Shown here: positions 56,890 to 64,000 of the stretch, piece after piece | How the letters are laid out: the number at the start of each line of letters is the position of its first letter | How positions within the stretch are numbered: position 1 is the stretch's first letter | Assembly (NCBI GenBank): GCA_945643635.1 | Contig: CALZFC010000082.1 | Span: forward strand, 947,501-1,011,500 | Source: Allodiplogaster sudhausi | Lineage: Eukaryota; Nematoda; Chromadorea; Rhabditida; Diplogasteridae | Length of the DNA stretch: 64,000 bases | Direction of reading: 5' to 3' | The notes under the pieces: generated by a model | Told to the model about the DNA's origin: nothing | What the model saw: only the letters and a program-made list of their open reading frames with translations | The model's database searches: none | Position numbers and translations under genes: made by a program

Positions 56890-57698
56890 ATAGCGAACCG
56901 TGTTCCCTTGCTTTTCGCGGGATCAGAACGAGTCCCTTATAAATAATATCGAACCATGACTCAATTAATAAAAGAGCGATTCCTATAAATAATATAAAGA
57001 AGGCGTAACATTTTATTTCGCCGACAGCGCCGACAGTTTCATTTTCTCTTCCCTCATGACAACATTCGCACCGGCTAGGCTTCTTTTTTGCTGCACCCAT
57101 ATGCACCATATTTCATACATTCAGAGCTCACTTTTAATTCGTCGAAGAAGAGGAATCGCGCGCATAAAGAATGTAATTTTTTTAAATTAACTTTTGTATG
57201 ACCTCTGACTAGCTGCTACTGGTATAAACGAAAGAAACTAGCACCCAAACCGAATTGTTCGCTACTGTCATATTGGCTATCTCTTCTAGAAACGGCTGTT
57301 CAAAACTCCATTTAAAGGCATCTTCTTGGCTTCTGAATATGTTTAAAAAAATTTAATTTTGACATTATTTTGATATCATAATAGATAAACCACATAATTG
57401 CAATATACATTAAATCGGTAATGGCTGGGAACTATCATAACTGCTTTGTTGTTCTTGGCTGGTCCTTTAATTCTTCCTCGCCATCGGAGCTTTGCCAATA
57501 TGATTTATCCGCCGCCTTTACCTCGTTCAATCACACGACGAATCTTGAAATCATTCGAATGAAGTACGGGTATCGACAAACTCGTACGAATCTATGACGC
57601 ACATCTTGGGAAGGAAGATGAATACCGAAGCAATATATGTTACCGCTTCGGCGAGAAGGAGAGAGCGACATCGAGAGAGATAAAGAAAGAGGGTGTTG

Positions 57699-57735
<37 letters not shown>

Positions 57736-58492
57736 AAATAGAGAGAGCGTGTGTGAGAGAGAAAGAGGTAGAGAAAGCGTATCCCTTTCTCTTAAGTACA
57801 TTGTTTTCGAACCGGATTGTTATTCTATCTTCTCCATCTTCCTCTAGTACTCATTTCATCATTCTCAATCAAGAACGATTGCTGCCCGGGATGTTGCTGA
57901 CGTTAGAAGATCACTTGAGATCATTGACATGCGCAGTTCAATTTCTCTTCTCTTTTCTCTCCATCTTCTATCTCTCTGTCTCTCTATCGCTCTCTTTCTT
58001 GCTCCCTCACTCACTCGTTTCTCTCCAGCTCCCTCACATATTTCGCATCTACATATAACGCCTCGAGAGAGAGAAAGAGAGAGAGAGAGGAAAAAAGTGA
58101 GAGAGAGTGTGAGAGAGAGAGAAAGAGGAAGGGACAGCGTATCCCTTTCTCTTTAGTAGTTCACACTTCTTGAAATGGCTGCGATGAAACAAGGCGAACT
58201 AGAGACAGAAGCAAGAAAGAAGAAGAAGAAGATAATATACGCAGTAAATAGTGGGGAGGGGATATCCGATGAAATAGCATGGAGAACGCAGAGTGATAGT
58301 GGGCGACGAAATTCTCCTTTCAATTACCAGTAAATAAGGTTCGGAAATGTTTGGAGATAAATGGTGTCTTCGAGTGCCTCTAACAGTTACCGCGTGTGCC
58401 GCCAACAGCACAGTACATACTTCAACCGGTTGGTCTTCGGAGAACCAGTGATCAGCTCCGCCCATTTCCTCGTTCGGCTCTACTATATTCCC

Positions 58493-58548
<56 letters not shown>

Positions 58549-58590
58549 AAGAAGCAAGATATTCTTCTCAGTCGCTTAGCTTCTCTTGGC
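56890..58590. other. Spacer with GA tracts and a TA microsatellite
   Basis: No gene was found. Two GA blocks (57700-57780 and 58060-58135) are each followed by GCGTATCCCTTTCTCTTWAGT, indicating a small direct duplication about 360 bp apart. A (TA)n run occupies about 58499-58546, directly before the next gene. Confidence 0.65.
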
Positions 58591-58593
58591 GCC

Positions 58594-61299
58594 ATGAGGT
58601 GGCTTCTGCTGTGCATCATCTTTGCTTCAGTGAGCATGCAGGGAGCGGCTGCCGATGATGCATATGGCAATTACATCCTCTCTTCCTGCCAGTGCCCGGC
58701 ACCACCACTCTCGCATTTTGTGCCAACCATTGGAGAAGTGACGAATTGTTACATCTTTGCCATGGCAGAGAGAATACATATGCTTCATTGTCTCCGAGGC
58801 TACTATGTATGTATGTACATACATATGACTGTACATATTATGCTTCTTCCCCTTCAAGTCTTAATTCTACATTAGCCAAACAGACAATGTCAAAATATAA
58901 CAGCACATATTGCAACAAATGAAAAATAGCGGATTTGATAAATTGCGGAGATTCAGCCTTCTCTTACATCTCCCAGATCCTAAAAGGAAACTTTCCGGAT
59001 CTTAAAGGTGCATATTCATAATTCATGACACCAAACGCTGGAAATCAGCAAAATAAACATCTGTTCCGAACTCAGCGTGCTGCGTGGAGCAGAATGATGT
59101 ATTGGATGAGTACGAAACATTTAGATTGCACAAAAAGTTGCAAAATGCGGATCCGTCAGGTTTGGCGCGACCGCCATAGGAAAATCGATGCTGTTGCTCG
59201 TAGGGAGGCGATATCTCTATGTAAATGATGTATGTGGTAGAGAATTTTGTCTTGTACCGTATAGTACTATCCGCATTCTGTTCTCACCGAAGAATTCGAA
59301 AATACAGTGATCCGAATAGTTTTAGGTCATTTTCTGTCAACGGCAGAAAAATCGAAAAATGGGTTTTTATCACGGAAAATGAAAGTTTTATGAAATTTTG
59401 ATATGGAGCTTTTCTAAAGAGGAGCACGCGCTGAATCGAATGAAGTGGTTCACTTTATGCTAAAATAATAATTTAACCTTGTTTCACGCATTCCTTGAAT
59501 CCGATGTCGCCGAGGTACCCTTATTTGAGCCTAATTTTAACCCCCCTAGGGAAGGATACATGAAACGAAAAGGAGATATGTTATACAGTTTTTAAAGCTC
59601 TACAATTTGAGATATAGTACCCAAAACGTTTTGAGTATAAGGTATTCAACGGTCAAATTGAAATATTTAAAATAATTTTTCGATATGAAAATGAAATATG
59701 ACTCAAATCCATCTGGAGAGTTTTTGTTTAGAATTAAACGGGGATGCTAATAAAAAAAAGAAAATTGAAAAATATTGATTTTGAAGCGAGATACATCAAA
59801 TCACAAATTATCCATACTTTTAACTGTTCACACAATTAATTTTTTTGAAAAAAAAAAATTTCCCATTTAATCTTGTTACTGGTGCCCAGTGCCATGTCCG
59901 ACAAAGTTTTGGCTTTCGAAATCCAACATCTGGATCTGGGGCATGCCCTACTGGAGGCATACGGAGAGGCTCTCTTAATATTTATAATATGAATGTTCGC
60001 CTATACTGAAAAAAACAAGCAATTTTTTAGTGGAGATCTTCTTATAAGTGTAACATACTGCATTAAAGTCGTTTGCGAAGGTTCTAATGTACGGCCGTGT
60101 GTATCCCAATATTGGTAATATCGCCGCTTTCTTCTACACTCTCGACCCGAACGACCCGACTCGACTCGCCAATGGATTCACGGCAGACCCAATGGCGGGC
60201 ATCAAAGGTTCGTTCTCGTTGCCTCCAGATGTGCTCGTACACCACAGTAGACCAAGGCGAAACATTCGGCCCATGGCCTTCCTAAAACCGGCCGAATTCG
60301 ATTTTAAACGGTCATTTCAGATTCTTTTAAAATCTGACTGTATGTACTTGTTTAGCCTGTCAAAAATCACCCTAACTAACACAAGTTACTTCGTAAAATT
60401 GCCTAATATCGCTCAAATTCCAATTGAAATTATTTAAATTAATTTATTAATCTAACTAATTTATGTCCCTGAAATCATGGGCGGGACTGTATTTATATGT
60501 CAGGCGGAAGGAGCAAATTTAAGCACAAGAGTTTTCGGGCTCCATGAAAGTACATTAATTTTTATTGAATTTTTTTTTCTATATATTTAGATTACGATTA
60601 CGTTGGCTACGCCCTGAAGCCCGGCACACTTTACTCGGCGCTAACCAACTGTACCAAATTTATGGAGTGCGCCATGACCATATGTCGCAAGCAGGAGAAG
60701 GCAGCCGAGCCGTATGGACCGTGGTCTCGGCTCGTCTTGAAGCCTAAACTTGTACTGTGCGACACCGGACTTGAAGTGAATATATTTTCGCTTCATGTTT
60801 TAAATTATTTTCACATGAATTTTGTTTGCCTCAGTTCAACTAATATTATACAACAATGCTTATTCGCATACAAAGAAGAAGAAGAAGAACAAGAAGAAGA
60901 AGAAGAAGAAAAAAATGACATCTTTTATTGTCATTACAGCTCATTGGCTATGTCGCCGCGGTCGACTCTGATTGTTGTGGCGCATCGGTCGAAGTTATCG
61001 AATTTGTCCGCGATTATCGACCAAGTTGGCTCTAGATTTTACACGATTGAAAAATAAAATAAATGTGAATAAATAAGCATAATATGCCTTCCTGTCCATC
61101 ATTATAAATTTTAATTTACTACTATGTCCTTTTTTTGCTAAATTAAAATTTCTATTTAATTGTAATTTGATGATGCTCTTTCACAGCTCGCGCGTACACG
61201 AATGCGAACACGCTGCAGTATCAAGGCCTTATAGCCAGCAAAGACTTTCACCAAAGCGGAGTTCGCTTCCTCACATGGCCATCCCCAAACTTTTCTTAA
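58594..61299 (+). CDS. Secreted orphan protein gene (six exons)
   Basis: Exons 58594-58737, 59890-59994, 60081-60246, 60591-60775, 60940-61024 and 61187-61299 join with consistent phases (0, 0, 1, 0, 1) and end at TAA, giving about 265 residues. A signal peptide (MRWLLLCIIFASVSMQGAAA) is followed by CQCPAPPLSHFVP, a Gly/Ser/Arg-rich exon (GGIRRGSLNIYN), GRVYPNIGNIAAFFYTLDP, a cysteine-containing exon (SALTNCTKFMECAMTICRK, EPYGPWSRLVLKPK), DSDCCGASVEVIEF and a last exon YTNANTLQYQGLIASKDF. I recognise no domain. The even splice phases and clean signal peptide argue for a real, probably extracellular protein. The last exon was chosen over an in-frame stop (TAG) just after the 61024 donor. Confidence 0.6.
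60869..60912. repeat. GAA trinucleotide run
   Basis: A run of GAA units interrupted once by CAA, in the intron between exons 4 and 5 of the secreted orphan gene. Confidence 0.85.
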
Positions 61300-62855
61300 A
61301 CAAACACAAAAAAACTCTTCGCTCTCAGACGTTGATGCAGATATAAGATAATCGAGGAATTTTGCTGTGATTTTTCTTTAATTTCTTTTAAGGCTTAAAT
61401 AAAGTGCTTAATAAGAACTTCGTAAGAGAGACATGCAACAATTTCGGTGAATTGATGAACTTTTGGCCAAGTGTAGAGCCAGCGTATGGTGCTCTGGTGG
61501 GATCTTTAGTTTTTTTTTATTGTGAGCGAGTTCGCGCATGTTTTACAGAAGTCCTGTACTAAATAGTAGGTAAATCGGTAAATGACTTCGATTTTTAAAA
61601 ATTATAATGCCACAAGTAAAATCATAAAAAAACCTGTTTCAAAACGACAGAAATCGGCAAGCGTTTTCAGTAGTTTAGAATCATTTATTCTTTGTGTTTT
61701 GCTGCCCGCATGTGAAGCCGTCGTGCGATTCTACTTTGTATTAGAGCACACAGCATTTGGCGCGGCTGGATGCCGACACATCGCTACATTGACACCGAGC
61801 TCGCAACGTACAGCATATGGAACGTCGCTTAAAAAATAATTGGAGAATCTGGGAAATAAAAGACTCAAAAAAAATTTTCTTGGCAACATAAGGTGTACTT
61901 TTGGGGGGATAGCTACTAGGGAGAAATATCGACTTATCCGAATTGTTTTAACTCGCACCCGATTGCGTCAGCAGTTGGACACGAAAGTGGGCGTGTCTGA
62001 ACTCCGCACTCCGCTGGTGGCGGAGCATCCTGTCCAAGTCAGTCCTTTCAATCAATTCTCGCTAGAAGGAGTGAACAAATTAATATTAGGCGTAAGTAAG
62101 CGTATGTTTATCTGTAATGGGCAGGCCTATTGTAGAACCCCTTTTGCAAATTCATTCCCATGTGTAGTGTTCCCATTGTATAGTGTCCTATTGTTAATTA
62201 GCGGTTGTTATTTGCTAGTGCGTTTATGTGTTTCATTATGCCACGTAGGCATTGTCATTGTTGGCTTAGCAGGGCTTTCCCTGTTCAGTGTTGCATTCCT
62301 CCCGCATAGAGTGCGGTTGACAGCATTGAAAATGGGGTAAGAATCAGAACTGCATTATCAATAATAACTGACTGGATTCGTTTTGCTAAGATGGAATCGA
62401 AAGCGCAGAAGACTACCTCATATACATAGATGTGTTGGGGATAGAAAAGAACGTCAAAGCGGCTGGCGAGGGCGAACCCGCCCCCTCGGGGCGGTGCCGC
62501 CACGGCCAGCAAGACGTTCAGTGTTGGCTAGTCCATGGCGGCGGCTGCCCCGGCCCTGTCCTTCCCCTCTCCCTATTTATATGTATTGTAGATGTATGCC
62601 TTATATTAGGATAAGATAAACCAGATAAACCCAAGTCCCAATTCTCCCACATGCTAACCGCTCCTCCGCGACAGTATGTACCTATGAGAAAGTTTATAGA
62701 TGAGATGCTCTCGAGGGATAGTATCAAAGCCTTGCTAAAGTCGATAATGGCTGTGCTAATATATTCTAGCGATTAATTTAGCTTATTTTAGCAATTCAGA
62801 CTCGCTCCGTTTAGACCACGACTGACAATATACATAAGTTGGCAGGATTTTGATT
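61300..62855. other. Unassigned stretch with a diverged copy of a 56.2-kb sequence
   Basis: The part at about 62115-62280 resembles 56195-56345: TAATGGGCAGGC, then CATTCATTCC or CATTCCCATG, GGTTGTTATTT and TGTGTTTCAT in the same order. One frame reads CNGQAYCRTPFANSFPC, again like the TSP1-gene module. No intact gene is seen. Confidence 0.5.
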
Positions 62856-62859
62856 TCAC

Positions 62860-63666
62860 CTGGCTAGTAGTTGGAGGAGTGGTGGTGGTACTTAACTGGG
62901 CGGTAGATGTTGAGGGAGTTGTAGTGCTGATGGTTTATTAATTGACTGAGCGGTAGATGTTGTGGGAGTTGTGGTGCTGATGGTGGTACTTGACTGAGCG
63001 GTAGATGTTGCAGGAGCTGTGTTGCTGATGGTGGTACTTGACTGAGCGGTAGATGTTGCAGGAGTTGTGGGGCTGATAGTGGTACTTGACTGAGCGGTAG
63101 ATGTTGCAGGAGTTGTGGGGCTGATGGTGGTAATTGACTGAGCGGTAGATGTTGTGGGAGTTGTGGTGCTGATGGTGGTACTTGACTGAGCGGTAGATGT
63201 TGCAGGAGTTGTGTTGCTGATGGTGGTACTTGACTGAGCGGTAGATGTTGCAGGAGTTGTGGGGCTGATGGTGGTACTTGACTGAGCGGTAGATGTTGTG
63301 GGAGTTGTGGTGCTGATGGTGGTACTTGACTGAGCGGTAGATGTTGCAGGAGTTGTGTTGCTGATGGTGGTTTATTGACTGAGCGGTAGATGTTGCAGGA
63401 GTTGTGGGGCTGATGGTGGTACTTGACTGAGCGGTAGATGTTGTGGGAGTTGTGGTGCTGATGGTGGTAATTGACTGAGCGGTAGATGTTGTAGGAGTTG
63501 TGGTGCTGATGGTGGTACTTGACTGAGCGGTAGATGTTGCAGGAGTTGTGGGGCTGATGGTGGTACTTGACTGAGCGGTAGATGTTGCAGGAGTTGTGGG
63601 GCTGATGGTGGTACTTGACTGGACGGCAGGTGGAGTTGAGGGAGTCAGGGAGACCGTGGAGAAGCT
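62860..63666 (-). CDS. Mucin-type exon made of a 48-bp minisatellite
   Basis: After a good acceptor (TAGTTTTCACAG) the reading SFSTVSLTPSTPPAVQSS leads into repeats of 16 codons (STTISPTTPATSTAQS type), about fourteen copies spaced 48 bp between 62945 and 63590. The far edge reads STTTTPPTTSQ before a donor CAG|GTGAAA at 62860. An extra base near 63372 and two extra bases near 62935 interrupt the Ser/Thr frame. Reading straight through gives a His/Asn/Tyr-rich block and then TAA near 62938. The mucin frame is preferred because both splice sites and both flanks use it. The rest of the gene lies right of the window or is unrecognised. Confidence 0.6.
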
Positions 63667-64000
63667 CTGTGAAAACTACATATATTAGAAATGGCGCTAC
63701 ATATGTATGTATAAGATTTCTGAACTCTTTTGGGTGATCAGCTGAAATATTTCTGATCGGCCGGCTAGGGCCCAGAAAATACCGGATGCATTCGAATGAT
63801 ATGTGTGGCAAACAATGCCTCCGTAGTTGTCAATGATACAGTTGGCAGTTACGAACAGTTGACCTATCGTGCCTGGTTGATTGTGATTTGCGACTTCAAG
63901 TCTAGCTCATAATGTTCGGTTCCGTCATGCTTGCCAGAAAGTTGACTAAGTTGACGTATCCAATAACTAAACAGAAACTTACTGCCGCAAGAGTGGTTGT

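Noticed and set aside
62945..63590. A CRISPR-like array
   Set aside because: The 48-bp units are contiguous and nearly identical with no unique spacers, and the context is eukaryotic coding sequence.
62864..63811. 315-codon open frame on the minus strand rich in Pro, Gln and Leu
   Set aside because: It is a shifted reading of the 48-bp minisatellite that ignores the good acceptor at 63667. The Ser/Thr frame fits both splice sites and the flanks.

Overview
The window is eukaryotic and almost certainly metazoan. Protein-coding sequence is split into short exons by GT-AG introns, and the families are animal ones: a laminin alpha chain, thrombospondin type-1 (TSP1) modules, a Thr/Ser-rich mucin exon, and a small secreted cysteine-rich protein. 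The compact introns, the short secreted cysteine-rich proteins and the CGxCG form of the TSP1 repeats suggest a nematode. That is inference; no species can be named from the sequence.

Region 1 (38-25858, minus) is one laminin alpha chain gene that runs off the left edge. From the right it encodes a signal peptide, LN domain, LE repeats, a laminin IV domain, a long LE array, a second laminin IV domain, more LE repeats, the coiled-coil rod and the start of the LG array. Two IV domains make it alpha-1/2 type. Its introns hold dozens of (GA)n/(CT)n tracts placed in a strand-specific way relative to the splice sites. One intron holds an intact antisense tRNA-Glu, another a terminal-inverted-repeat element, and two others tRNA-derived relics.

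Region 2 (25.9-31.3 kb) is intergenic: GA/CT satellite and nothing else I can support. Region 3 (31.4-37.3 kb or further, minus) is a divergent Ser/Thr protein kinase with an HCD catalytic loop, DFN in place of DFG, and a proline-rich C-terminal tail. Its exon phases agree almost throughout. A truncated tandem copy of its N-lobe lies at 47.2-47.95 kb.

Region 4 (37.5-49.5 kb) is repeat-rich: a 1.14-kb foldback element with 8-bp target duplications, a mariner-like transposase relic, duplicated tRNA-derived SINE units, GGGCC-rich elements and a GC3-rich pseudo-exon. A two-exon secreted cysteine-rich gene (45.4-45.9 kb, minus) sits among them.

Region 5 (49.5-57 kb, plus) is a multi-module secreted gene: TSP1 plus cysteine-pair modules in tandem, separated by a Thr-rich mucin exon. 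One of its introns contains a 2.9-kb unit bounded by inverted GGCTAACTGG-type repeats, with a complete-looking four-exon orphan gene inside on the opposite strand. The gene's 3' side has been rearranged by an inverted duplication and a MITE. Region 6 (58.6-61.3 kb, plus) is a six-exon secreted orphan gene. Region 7 (62.86-63.67 kb, minus) is a mucin-type exon made of a 48-bp minisatellite.

The genes form no pathway beyond a common theme: nearly all right-hand products are predicted to be secreted. The strongest candidates for undescribed biology are the inverted-repeat unit with its nested orphan gene, the splice-site-polarised GA/CT tracts in the laminin introns, and the atypical kinase with its decaying copy. 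Exon edges are my own readings of splice signals and phase; no alignment or transcript was available.
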